From NCBI RefSeq assembly GCF_030818655.1, contig NZ_JAUTAN010000001.1:3534001-3598000 (forward strand): a stretch of 64,000 nt of DNA, given 5' to 3'. A model generated the notes under the pieces. The model had not been told where the DNA came from and made no database searches. It saw only the letters and a program-made list of their open reading frames with translations. The translations under genes and the position numbers were made by a program. This DNA comes from Nocardioides zeae (GTDB lineage: Bacteria > Actinomycetota > Actinomycetes > Propionibacteriales > Nocardioidaceae). Below are positions 1-7,576 of the stretch, one piece after another (the stretch's first letter is position 1; each line of letters opens with the position of its first letter).

Positions 1-209
1 GGCCGGTAGCGGTGACCGAACGCGGGACGGTGCTCGTCGTCGGTGCGCACGGCGGTGTCCTGCGCTTCGGGCGCGAGGACGACACGGAGGTCTGGCGGGG
101 CACGCTCGACGAGGCCGACCGCCTCGGCGGCGGGCCGGTCTGGGACGAGCGGGACCGCGCCGACGGAGATCTCGGCGACATCGTCAGCATCGTCTCCGAC
201 CACCGCTGA
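1..209 (+). CDS. hypothetical protein, possibly the 3' end of a longer gene
   Basis: The frame is open from the left edge to a TGA at 207-209. A GTG at base 12 could start a 65-residue protein, but in-frame codons upstream (CCG GTA GCG) contain no stop, so the gene may begin outside the window. The product is acidic, with a VLVVGAHGGVLRFG stretch followed by charged segments and no recognisable domain. It ends 25 bases before the stop of the converging SulP gene. I do not recognise the family. Confidence 0.35.
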   Translation, partial: PVAVTERGTVLVVGAHGGVLRFGREDDTEVWRGTLDEADRLGGGPVWDERDRADGDLGDIVSIVSDHR

Positions 210-234
210 CCCGGACCGGGCCGGGCCACCCGCC

Positions 235-1740
235 TCAGTGCTCGCCCAGCCGCCCGGTGAGCCGCTCGTGCCGGTCGGCGCTCGCGCCGACGAGCCCGAC
301 GATCTCCACGGCGGTCCCGCGCCGCTCGTACTTCGTCGTGATCGCGTCCAGCGCCGCCACCGACGACGCGTCCCAGACGCGGGCCGCGCTGAGGTCGATG
401 ACGACCCGCGCGGGGTCGTCCGCGTAGGCGAACTGCCGCGTCAGGTCGTTGCTGGAGGCGAAGAAGAGCTCGCCGGTGACCCGGTACGACGCGGTGTCGC
501 CCACCACCACCCGCTCGGTCTCCGTCAGGTGGGCCACCCGCCGGGCGAACAGCACCATCGCCACCAGCACGCCGACGCCCACGCCGACCGCCAGGTTGTG
601 GGTCCACAGCGTCACCGCGACGGTCGCCACCATGACCGCGGTCTCCGAGCGCGGCATCCGACGGAGCGTCGCGGGCCGCACGCTGTGCCAGTCGAACGTG
701 CCGACCGCGACCATGACCATCACGGCCACGAGCGCCGCCATGGGGATGAGGGCGACGACGTCGCCGAAGCCGACGACCAGCACGAGCAGGAAGACGCCGG
801 CCAGGAAGGTGGAGAGGCGCGTGCGGGCGCCCGAGACCTTCACGTTGATCATCGTCTGGCCGATCATGGCGCAGCCGCCCATCCCGCCGAAGAAGCCCGT
901 GACGACGTTCGCCGCGCCCTGGCCCCAGGCCTCGCGGGTCTTGTCGGAGCCCGTGTCGGTGATGTCGTCGACCAGCTTGGCGGTCAGCAGCGACTCCAGC
1001 AGGCCGACGAGCGCCATCGCCAGCGCGTAGGGCGCGATGACCTCGAGCGTCGCCAGCGTCCACGGCACGTCGGGCACGAACCACGACGGCAGGCTGTCGG
1101 GCAGCCGGCCCTGGTCCCCCACGTCGGGCACCCCCACCGACCCGACCACGGTGAACGCCGTCAGCGCCACGATCGCGACCAGGGGCGCCGGCACCACCGC
1201 GCTCACGTGCGGCAGCCCCACGATGACGGCGATGCCGACGGCGGTCATCGGGTAGACCGCCCAGGGCACGTCGACGAGGTGCTCGAGCTGCGCGACGAAG
1301 ATGAGGATCGCCAGCGCGTTGACGAACCCGACCATCACCGAGCGCGGCACGAACCGCATCAGCCGCGCCACCCCGAGCAGCGCCAGCACGACCTGCAGCA
1401 GGCCGCCCAGCAGCACCGTCGCGATGAGGTAGTCGAACCCGTGGTCCCGCATCACGGGCGCGATCACGAGGGCGACCGCCCCCGTGGCGGCCGAGATCAT
1501 CGCGGGCCGGCCCCCGAGGAACGAGATCGCGACGGCCATCGTGAACGAGGCGAAGAGGCCGACCCGCGGGTCGACGCCGGCGATGATCGAGAACGAGATG
1601 GCCTCGGGGATGAGCGCGAGCGCCACGACGAGACCGGCGAGCACCTCGGTGCGCAGCAGGCGGGGCGAGCGCAGGGCGGCGCGCACGGTGGGCGCCCCGT
1701 CGCTCGGCACGGGCGCGGTGGGCACGGGTGCGTTCGACAC
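235..1740 (-). CDS. SulP-family inorganic anion transporter with STAS domain
   Basis: A membrane transporter of about 501 residues, predicted to move sulfate, bicarbonate or a similar anion. The N-terminal three quarters is a series of hydrophobic helices with SulP-type segments such as VDPRVGLFASF and a conserved Gly/Pro-rich core (GFFGGMGGCAMIGQT). The last ~90 residues form a STAS domain (FFASSNDLTRQF ... VIDLSAARVWDASSVAAL). I chose the GTG at 1740 because a GGAG motif lies 8 bases upstream; an ATG at 1794 would add an 18-residue Cys/Arg/Pro-rich leader that looks untranslated. It is divergent from a MerR regulator, with a dyad in the shared promoter region. The substrate cannot be told from sequence. 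Confidence 0.88.
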   Translation of the reverse strand: MSNAPVPTAPVPSDGAPTVRAALRSPRLLRTEVLAGLVVALALIPEAISFSIIAGVDPRVGLFASFTMAVAISFLGGRPAMISAATGAVALVIAPVMRDHGFDYLIATVLLGGLLQVVLALLGVARLMRFVPRSVMVGFVNALAILIFVAQLEHLVDVPWAVYPMTAVGIAVIVGLPHVSAVVPAPLVAIVALTAFTVVGSVGVPDVGDQGRLPDSLPSWFVPDVPWTLATLEVIAPYALAMALVGLLESLLTAKLVDDITDTGSDKTREAWGQGAANVVTGFFGGMGGCAMIGQTMINVKVSGARTRLSTFLAGVFLLVLVVGFGDVVALIPMAALVAVMVMVAVGTFDWHSVRPATLRRMPRSETAVMVATVAVTLWTHNLAVGVGVGVLVAMVLFARRVAHLTETERVVVGDTASYRVTGELFFASSNDLTRQFAYADDPARVVIDLSAARVWDASSVAALDAITTKYERRGTAVEIVGLVGASADRHERLTGRLGEH

Positions 1741-1796
1741 GGCGGGCTCCGTTCGGCAGGGTGAGGGGCAGTACGGCGGGCGCCGCGTCCGCATCG

Positions 1797-1817
1797 ACCC
1801 TAACGTTGCGTGAGGGT
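1797..1817. promoter_or_regulatory. putative MerR-family operator between SulP and MerR genes
   Basis: A 21-bp imperfect palindrome of form ACCCTNACG-N3-CGTNAGGGT: eight of nine arm positions pair. It lies between the divergent starts of the SulP gene and the MerR gene. MerR regulators bind such dyads inside long promoter spacers, so autoregulation and control of the transporter are inferred. Confidence 0.55.
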
Positions 1818-1853
1818 TGAGACCGCACCCGCGAGGAAGTGAGCCCGACCACC

Positions 1854-2261
1854 ATGAGCGACCCGCTCGGTAGCAGCGACCCGCCCGCCGTCATGCACAT
1901 CGGCGAGGTCGCCGCCCGGACGGAGCTGTCGCTCCGCAGCCTGCGGCACTGGGAGGAGGTCGGGCTGCTCCAGCCGTCGGGACGCACCGAGGGCGGGTTC
2001 CGTCTCTACACGGAGGACGACGTCGAGAAGATCCTCGTCATCCGTCGGATGAAGCCCCTCGGTTTCACCCTCGAGGAGATGAAGGACGCGCTCACCGACG
2101 TCGAGGTGCTGCGGGACCCGACCGCCACCCCCGAGGCCGTGGCCGCCGCCCGCGAGGAGCTGGCCGCCGTGCACGCCGACGCGGTCGAGCGCCGCGCGAA
2201 GCTCGTGCGCCAGCTGGCGATGGCCGACGAGTTCCTCGCGATCCTCGCGCGCGAGATGTGA
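1854..2261 (+). CDS. MerR family transcriptional regulator
   Basis: A small DNA-binding regulator (about 135 residues). The N-terminus carries a MerR winged helix-turn-helix (HIGEVAARTELSLRSLRHWEEVGLL, then GGFRLYTEDDVEKI) followed by a helical dimerisation segment rich in Glu/Ala. The C-terminus has no cysteine cluster, so an organic or protein ligand is likelier than a metal. Start choice is uncertain: ATG 1854 has GAGGA about 16 bases upstream, GTG 1839 abuts it, and ATG 1893 begins exactly at the HTH. It is divergent from SulP and ends 10 bases before the converging sigma-factor gene. Confidence 0.85.
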   Translation: MSDPLGSSDPPAVMHIGEVAARTELSLRSLRHWEEVGLLQPSGRTEGGFRLYTEDDVEKILVIRRMKPLGFTLEEMKDALTDVEVLRDPTATPEAVAAAREELAAVHADAVERRAKLVRQLAMADEFLAILAREM

Positions 2262-2271
2262 CGCCTGACCC

Positions 2272-3165
2272 TCACGCCCAGGCGCGCAGCTTCTCGGGGT
2301 TGACGCACAGCCACACGTCGACGATCCGGCCGTCCTCGACCCGGAACGACGCCACCCCGTGGATCCGGCCGTCGACGGTCATCCGGTAGCCCAGCCCGTC
2401 GGCGGTCGCGACCTCCTCCAGCACCATCGCCGGCTGCTTGGTGCGCACCCCGAGCAGGAAGCGCAGCACCCGGTCGGCGCCGTGCACCGGCTTGCGGGCC
2501 GCGCTGACCAGGCCGCCCCCGTCGCTGCGGAGCACCACGTCGGGGGCCAGGGCCCGCAGCAGCGCGTCGAGGTCGCCCCGCCCGGCCGCCGCCACGAACG
2601 CGCGCACCACCGTGTCGTGGTCCTGGGGCACGACCACCGTCGACCGCTGCTCCCGCACGTGCCGGCGGGCCGACGTGGCGAGCTGACGGGTGGCGGCGGC
2701 CGAGCGTCCGACGACGGCGGCGACCTCGTCGTACGGGACCGCGAAGACGTCGTGCAGCACGAACGCCACCCGCTCCGCCGGGGTCATCGCCTCGAGCACC
2801 ACGAGCAGCGCCGTGCTGACGGCCTCGTCGAGCGTCACCCGGTCGGCCGGGTCGGGCGCCGGGGCCGGGGCCGTGCCGCTGAACAGGTCGGCCGGCACGG
2901 GCTCGGGGAGCCACTCGCCGACGTACCGCTCCCGGCGCGCCCGCGCCGACGTCAGCTGGTCGAGCGCGACCCGGCTCGCGACGCGCGTCAGCCACCCGGC
3001 GGGGTTGGCGATGGCGGCGCGCTCGGGGTCGTCGAGGCGGTACCAGCGCACGTAGGTCTCCTGCACGACGTCCTCGGCGTCGGCCAGCGTGCCGGTCATC
3101 CGGTAGGCGAGCGCCAGCAGGCGCCGCCGCTCCTCCGCCACCTCGGCGAGCGTCTCCTCGGCCAC
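2272..3165 (-). CDS. ECF41-type RNA polymerase sigma factor with SnoaL-like C-terminus (SigJ-like)
   Basis: A 297-residue extracytoplasmic-function sigma factor. Region 2 is visible (RRRLLALAYRMTGTLADAEDVVQETYVRWY), as is region 4 (LEAMTPAERVAFVLHDVFAVPYDEVAAVVGRS). The extra C-terminal domain is SnoaL/NTF2-like and carries the ECF41 hallmarks DGGG and a terminal NPEKLRAW. In that group the C-terminal domain modulates core binding in place of an anti-sigma factor. The GTG at 3165 has a strong AGAGGAGGA ribosome site; open frame upstream is spurious. Partner genes of ECF41 are often oxidoreductases or DoxX proteins. The nearby FAD oxidoreductases fit that loosely but are not a proven target. 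Confidence 0.9.
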   Translation of the reverse strand: MAEETLAEVAEERRRLLALAYRMTGTLADAEDVVQETYVRWYRLDDPERAAIANPAGWLTRVASRVALDQLTSARARRERYVGEWLPEPVPADLFSGTAPAPAPDPADRVTLDEAVSTALLVVLEAMTPAERVAFVLHDVFAVPYDEVAAVVGRSAAATRQLATSARRHVREQRSTVVVPQDHDTVVRAFVAAAGRGDLDALLRALAPDVVLRSDGGGLVSAARKPVHGADRVLRFLLGVRTKQPAMVLEEVATADGLGYRMTVDGRIHGVASFRVEDGRIVDVWLCVNPEKLRAWA

Positions 3166-3276
3166 GGCTCCTCCTCTGCTCGCACACGCATCTTCCCCAG
3201 TCTGACGACGCAGTGCCCCGACCTGTGAGGTCACCGGTCGGTTTGCGCCCCCCGCGGGCCGGGCACGGCACTGCCC

Positions 3277-3600
3277 ATGGCTTCCCGTGCGCGCAACGAG
3301 TTCGACGTCCCCGCCTCCCCCGCCGCCGTCACCGACGCGGTCCAGCGCGTGGTCCACGACCAGGGCCACCGCCCGGTCGGCCAGAGTCCCGACGGGCTGC
3401 AGCTGGCGTTCGTCACGAAGAAGACGGCCTTCACGTGGGAGCTCGAGACCTCGGTGCTCATCACCCCGACGCCCCAGGGCTCGCACGTGACGATCGACCT
3501 CGACACGCAGCCGGGCCGACCCAAGGCGCTCCTCGACGGCCGCAAGAACAAGAAGGCGGCGCAGCGCCTCGCCGACGAGATCCAGGCCGCCCTGGCCTGA
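3277..3600 (+). CDS. hypothetical protein (107 aa)
   Basis: A short soluble protein with alternating beta-strand-like segments (LQLAFVTKKTAFTWELETSVLITPT) and a basic C-terminal helix (RKNKKAAQRLADEIQAAL). It has no signal peptide or membrane segment. It is divergent from the ECF sigma gene and sits 40 bases before the first FAD oxidoreductase. The layout resembles small beta-rich domains of the SRPBCC or YbjN kind, but I cannot assign a family. Confidence 0.6.
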   Translation: MASRARNEFDVPASPAAVTDAVQRVVHDQGHRPVGQSPDGLQLAFVTKKTAFTWELETSVLITPTPQGSHVTIDLDTQPGRPKALLDGRKNKKAAQRLADEIQAALA

Positions 3601-3640
3601 CGCACCGGACCCGCTTGGCCACCTCGCCCATGCTGGCGTC

Positions 3641-4915
3641 ATGGTGACCGAGTCCGACGTCGTCGTGGTGGGTGCCGGCCTGGCCGGTCTGCGGTGTGCG
3701 CACGAGCTGGAGCGCGCCGGGCTCGACGTCGTCGTGCTCGAGCGCTCCGACGCCCCCGGGGGGCGCATCCGCACAGAGTCCGTCGACGGTCACCTCCTCG
3801 ACCGTGGCTTCCAGCTGCTCAACCCGGGCTACCCCGCCGTACGCCGCTGGGTCGACACCGACGCCCTCGACCTCCACGCGTTCGACGCGGGCGTCGCCCT
3901 CCGCGACGCCTCGGGGACGCGGCGGCTCGGCCACCCCTGGCACGCGCCCCACCTGCTGGGCGCGTCCGCGGCGGCGGTGGCGGGCGACGTGCCCTCGGGA
4001 CTGCGGCTCGCCCGTTGGCTCGCGCCGGTGCTCCGCCCGTCGCGCCGTCCCCTGACCGCGCGGTTGCTGGCGAAGCCCGACAGCGACCTGGCCGGCAGCC
4101 TCGACGCGGCCGGGGTCCGGGGCGTCCCGCGCACCGTGCTCGACCGGTTCCTCGCCGGGGTCGTGCTCGACGACAGCGGGGCCACGTCCGCGCAGTTCGC
4201 GCGGCTCCTCATCAGCTCGTTCGTCGCCGCCACCCCCGCCCTGCCCCGGGAGGGGATGGAGGCGCTCCCCCGCCAGCTGGCGGCACGCCTGGCCGCGCCC
4301 GTGCAGACGGGCGTCGAGGTCGAGGGGGTCGTGCGGGGCCGCACCCCCCTCATCCGCACCTCCAGCGGCGAGCACCACGCCCGCGCGGTCGTGGTGGCGA
4401 CGGCGGCCCCCGCCGCGGAGGGGCTGGTGGGCACGCCGGCGCCGCCGCAGCGCGGGGTGGTGACGGAGTGGTACACCACCGACGAGCCCCCCGCGCCCCC
4501 CGAACGAGCCCGGCTGCTCCACGTCGACGGCCACGACCGCCCGACCGGTCCGCTCGTCAACACGGCGGTGATGTCGGCGGCGGCGCCGAGCTACGCGCCG
4601 CCCGGGCAGCACCTGGTCGCGGCCTCGGCGCTCCTCGGCCCCGACCGGCCCGTCCCGTCGTCCGCGGAGATGCGGTCCCACGCCGCCGCGCTGCTGGGCA
4701 CGGACGCCGGCTCGTGGCGGCTCCTGCGACGCGACGACGTGCCCCACGCGTTGCCGGCCCAGCTGGCGCCGTTGACCCACCGGCGCCGTACGGGCCTCGG
4801 CGACGGGATCTTCGTCGCCGGCGACCACCGCGACACCGCCTCCATCCAGGGTGCGCTCGTGAGCGGCCACCGCGCCGCCGCGGCCGTGCGCGCGACGCTG
4901 GGGGTGGCGCGGTGA
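3641..4915 (+). CDS. FAD-dependent amine-oxidase/phytoene-desaturase-like oxidoreductase
   Basis: A 424-residue flavoprotein. An N-terminal Rossmann FAD-binding motif is clear (VVVVGAGLAGLRCAHELERAG) with the following Glu-Arg and GGRIRTE that mark the amine oxidase/protoporphyrinogen oxidase/desaturase superfamily. The C-terminus has the second FAD contact (GIFVAGDHRDTASIQGALVSG). The substrate is not evident and no carotenoid genes are near. Its TGA overlaps the GTG of the next flavoprotein (GTGA), so the two are translationally coupled. Confidence 0.85.
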   Translation: MVTESDVVVVGAGLAGLRCAHELERAGLDVVVLERSDAPGGRIRTESVDGHLLDRGFQLLNPGYPAVRRWVDTDALDLHAFDAGVALRDASGTRRLGHPWHAPHLLGASAAAVAGDVPSGLRLARWLAPVLRPSRRPLTARLLAKPDSDLAGSLDAAGVRGVPRTVLDRFLAGVVLDDSGATSAQFARLLISSFVAATPALPREGMEALPRQLAARLAAPVQTGVEVEGVVRGRTPLIRTSSGEHHARAVVVATAAPAAEGLVGTPAPPQRGVVTEWYTTDEPPAPPERARLLHVDGHDRPTGPLVNTAVMSAAAPSYAPPGQHLVAASALLGPDRPVPSSAEMRSHAAALLGTDAGSWRLLRRDDVPHALPAQLAPLTHRRRTGLGDGIFVAGDHRDTASIQGALVSGHRAAAAVRATLGVAR

Positions 4916-5850
4916 ACCCCGTGCTCGTGGTGGGTGCCGGCATCGCCGGCGTCGCCTGCGCCCGCGCGCTCACCGACGCCGGTGTGCCCGTGCGCGTCGT
5001 CGACCGCGGCCACCGCGTCGGCGGGCGGATGGCGTCGCGCCGCATCGACGAGCGGCCGGTGGACCTGGGGGCGTCGTACTTCACCGTGCCCCGCGACGAC
5101 GCCGACTTCGCGGCGGTGGTCGAGCGGTGGCGCACCGCTGGCCTCGCCCGCGCGTGGACGGACACCTTCCACGTGGCGGACGGCCTGGAGCCGAAGGAGG
5201 GCCCCGTGCGCTGGGGCGCGCCCGGCGGCCTGCGCTCGCTCGTGGAGGACCTCGCCTCGCCCCTCGACGTACGCCGCGGAACCGTCGCCTCCGTCGACCT
5301 CGGGCCCGCGGGTCCGGTCGTCGACGGCGAGCCCGTGCGCGCGGTCGTGCTGGCGATGCCCGACCCGCAGGCCCGACGGCTGCTGGCCGACCCGCTCGCC
5401 GACCTCGGCGCCCGGCTGGACCGCGGGTTCGAGCCGGTGCTGGCGCTCGTGGCCTCGTTCGAGGAGCGCACCTGGGACGTCGACGGCGTCTTCGCCGACG
5501 ACCCGCTGTCGTTCGTCGCGGACGACGGTCGGCGCCGTGGCGACGACGCCCCCGTGCTCGTCGCGCACTCGACCCCGGAGCTGGCGCGGGAGCACCTCGA
5601 CGCCCCGGAGGAGGCGGCGCCCGCGATGACCGCCGCGCTGCGCCGGCTGCTCGACCTGCCCGCGCCGGCGGGCACCGTCGTCCATCGGTGGTCGTTCGCG
5701 CGGCCGACGGGGGACCGCGACGCGCCGTACCTCCTCGACGACCGCGGCATCGGCGTCTGCGGCGACGGCTGGGGCCCGACCCCCCGCGTCGCGACCGCGT
5801 GGCGCTCGGGGCATGAGCTGGGCGCGGCGATGGCGGAGCGGCTGGGCTGA
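4912..5850 (+). CDS. renalase-like NAD(P)/FAD-dependent oxidoreductase
   Basis: A 312-residue flavoprotein starting at a GTG that overlaps the previous stop. Features are the N-terminal dinucleotide motif (VLVVGAGIAGVACARALTDAG), GGRMASRR, and DLGASYFTVPRDD, a combination typical of the renalase-like branch. The C-terminal FAD contact is GIGVCGDGWGP. Renalases oxidise dihydronicotinamide isomers; whether this enzyme does so is inference. With the preceding flavoprotein it forms a two-gene operon ending at a long nested hairpin. Confidence 0.83.
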   Translation: MNPVLVVGAGIAGVACARALTDAGVPVRVVDRGHRVGGRMASRRIDERPVDLGASYFTVPRDDADFAAVVERWRTAGLARAWTDTFHVADGLEPKEGPVRWGAPGGLRSLVEDLASPLDVRRGTVASVDLGPAGPVVDGEPVRAVVLAMPDPQARRLLADPLADLGARLDRGFEPVLALVASFEERTWDVDGVFADDPLSFVADDGRRRGDDAPVLVAHSTPELAREHLDAPEEAAPAMTAALRRLLDLPAPAGTVVHRWSFARPTGDRDAPYLLDDRGIGVCGDGWGPTPRVATAWRSGHELGAAMAERLG

Positions 5851-5854
5851 GGGC

Positions 5855-5934
5855 TGTTCCGCCGGAGCGGAGAACGCATCCCCGGACCCCCCGTGACGGC
5901 CCCTCCGGGGAACTGTTCTCCGCTGGAGTGAACA
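5855..5934 (+). terminator. nested inverted repeats, possible terminator
   Basis: Immediately after the oxidoreductase stop, AGCGGAGAAC (5866-5875) pairs with GTTCTCCGCT (5915-5924). Inside it CCCCGGA (5880-5886) pairs with TCCGGGG (5904-5910). No run of T follows, so termination is plausible but not certain. Confidence 0.4.
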
Positions 5935-6035
5935 CCCTCGCCCCGCCTCCCACGGCTGACGTCGTGCCGGGTTGTCACGTACGGCGCGCTCGGGTGGCGA
6001 CCGCGAAGGGGCTCCAACGACAGCCGACCGCCCTT

Positions 6036-6049
6036 GAACGCCGGCGTTC
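6036..6049. repeat. 14-bp perfect palindrome
   Basis: GAACGCCGGCGTTC is its own reverse complement. It lies alone in the gene-free stretch 5851-6485. It may be a protein-binding site; no function is claimed. Confidence 0.35.
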
Positions 6050-6090
6050 GTGACCCTTTCCCCGGGCCGCGCCGGGCCCCCGAGATTCGC

Positions 6091-6138
6091 GGACGTCATG
6101 CGTTCCGGCCGTCGGGTCGCCCGCTTCGCATGACGTCC
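6091..6138. repeat. 48-bp palindromic element, copy 1
   Basis: GGACGTCATGCG, 24 bases, then the exact reverse complement CGCATGACGTCC. The same design and length recur at 6279-6326 and 6342-6389. The 24-base interiors differ between copies, so the arms and their spacing appear to be what is conserved. Confidence 0.8.
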
Positions 6139-6170
6139 CACGACTACCCGCGAGCAATCTCCTGACCTGC

Positions 6171-6241
6171 GTACTCCCTGACGTTCCGCACGCGACACGC
6201 CGTCGGTACGGCGCGACACGGTGCCCAACGTCAGGGACTAC
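6171..6241. repeat. 71-bp inverted repeat with 15-nt arms
   Basis: Arms 6171-6185 and 6227-6241 are complementary at 14 of 15 positions, with TCCCTGACGTT facing AACGTCAGGGA. The interior holds a second inverted pair (CGCCGT/ACGGCG) flanked by two direct copies of GCGACAC. It lies between palindromic copies 1 and 2 and could form a cruciform or bind a symmetric protein. Confidence 0.6.
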
Positions 6242-6243
6242 CC

Positions 6244-6267
6244 GCCCGGGATGCCGCCCGGGATGCC
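6244..6267. repeat. two tandem copies of a 12-bp unit
   Basis: GCCCGGGATGCC occurs twice in tandem (6244-6255 and 6256-6267), just before palindromic copy 2. It is a simple local duplication. Confidence 0.6.
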
Positions 6268-6278
6268 GCACGGCCGGC

Positions 6279-6326
6279 GGACGTCATGCGCCCCGGCTGC
6301 CCCCGGGACCAGAACGCATGACGTCC
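6279..6326. repeat. 48-bp palindromic element, copy 2
   Basis: Arms GGACGTCATGCG and CGCATGACGTCC enclose 24 bases. The arms are identical to copy 1 and the interior differs. Confidence 0.8.
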
Positions 6327-6341
6327 GGAGCCATCCCTCCC

Positions 6342-6389
6342 GGGCGTCATGCGCGCCGTACCGCCCGGCCACCAGATCGCATGACGTCC
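6342..6389. repeat. 48-bp palindromic element, copy 3
   Basis: The left arm has one mismatch (GGGCGTCATGCG), the right arm is perfect, and the spacer is again 24 bases. It starts 15 bases after copy 2 and ends about 97 bases before the start codon of the kinase-like gene. The AT-rich segment 6420-6485 that follows is the likely promoter. Confidence 0.75.
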
Positions 6390-6485
6390 GCACGGGCGGC
6401 CGCCCCCGAGCCCCGCCAGGAAACTTTTTGTCAATCTGACTCAAACCCCTTGCCTGCCCATTAATTGTCGCGCAGACTATTAGTC

Positions 6486-7526
6486 ATGACCACCGACACG
6501 GACCTCCTCCGACGCATCGAGGACGCCGCCACCCCGGCCGACCTCTTCGGCCCGCAGGACGGCTCGGACCAGGCGCGGCGTCGCGCGCGGCGTACCCACC
6601 GCGTCATCGCCACCGCCCTCCACCCCGACCGTCGCGACCCGGCGATCGACGCCGCCCGCGGCGACGCCGCCTTCGCCAAGGCCACGACCTTCTTCGAGCA
6701 GTGGAGCAACGGCATCGAGGCCGCCGACGAGGGCACGATCATCGGCGCGAACGGCACCTGGACCCTCGGCGCGCAGGTCGGCCGCGGCACGGTCGCGAAC
6801 CTCTACGCGGTCCCCGGCGGCGACGCGGTCGTCAAGATCGCCCGCCGGCGCTCGTCGTTCCGCTACCTCCGCAACGAGCGCACGGCCCTGACCCGGCTCA
6901 TGGAACAGAGCGACAGCTGGCTCGTGCCGTACCTCCCCCGCCTCCTCGACACCGCCACCCTGCGCAGCCCCGGCGGCGGCCGCGGCGCCGAGCAGCGCGA
7001 GGCCAACGTGCTCGGCTCGCTGACCCGCGCGGACGGGTACGTCGCGCTGACCGCCGTGCAGGCAGCCGCGCCCGACGGGCTCGACGGTCGGGACTGGGCC
7101 TGGATGCAGCGGCGGATCATCCGCGCGCTCGCCGCGGTCCACGCGGCCGGCCTCGTGCACGGCGCCCTCCTCCCGGAGAACGTGCTCATCCATCCGGAGC
7201 AGCACGGGGTCGTCCTCGCGGGTTGGTCGTTCGCGACCCGGCCCGGCCGCCCGGCCGAGGGCGTCGTCGCGTCGCAGGCCGCGGCGTACCCGCCCGAGGT
7301 CACCCGCGACGTCGTCACCCCGGCGACGGACGTCGCGATGCTCGGCGCGCTCGGCCTGGCGATGCTGCGGCCCGACCAGCGGGTGCAGCGGCGGTTCTCC
7401 GCCGGCCTTCGGCAGGACGCCCCCGGCATGCGGCCGCGGGCCGCTGACCTGCAGGGGGAGTACGACGAGCTGCTCGACCGGCTCTACGGGCCGCGGCGGT
7501 TCCGCCCCCTCGACCTGGCCGTCTGA
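6486..7526 (+). CDS. J-domain-like / degenerate protein-kinase fusion
   Basis: A 346-residue cytoplasmic protein. Residues ~35-75 resemble a J domain (ALHPDRR with HPD at 46-48, then AFAKATTFFEQW). From residue ~92 there is a protein-kinase fold: glycine-loop-like VGRGTVANLYAV, the ATP-binding Lys in VVKIA (K117), and a catalytic-loop equivalent HGALLPEN (225-232). The HRD aspartate is absent, and the DFG position reads GWS (~246-248), so it is probably a pseudokinase or uses an altered mechanism. It is first in a three-gene set with a vWA protein (51 bases downstream) and a PurA-like protein. The start at ATG 6486 is weakly supported; no good ribosome site is seen. Confidence 0.7.
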   Translation: MTTDTDLLRRIEDAATPADLFGPQDGSDQARRRARRTHRVIATALHPDRRDPAIDAARGDAAFAKATTFFEQWSNGIEAADEGTIIGANGTWTLGAQVGRGTVANLYAVPGGDAVVKIARRRSSFRYLRNERTALTRLMEQSDSWLVPYLPRLLDTATLRSPGGGRGAEQREANVLGSLTRADGYVALTAVQAAAPDGLDGRDWAWMQRRIIRALAAVHAAGLVHGALLPENVLIHPEQHGVVLAGWSFATRPGRPAEGVVASQAAAYPPEVTRDVVTPATDVAMLGALGLAMLRPDQRVQRRFSAGLRQDAPGMRPRAADLQGEYDELLDRLYGPRRFRPLDLAV

Positions 7527-7576
7527 ACGGCCCCACACACCCACACCGAAGCGACAGACACGAGAGGAACAGGACA

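Noticed and set aside
43..1764. Long Arg/His-rich open frame opposite the SulP gene
   Set aside because: Antisense shadow of a GC-rich gene; low-complexity composition, no domain, no ribosome site.
6091..6389. CRISPR array
   Set aside because: Only three units, each internally palindromic, with irregular spacing between units (140 and 15 bases) and no cas genes.
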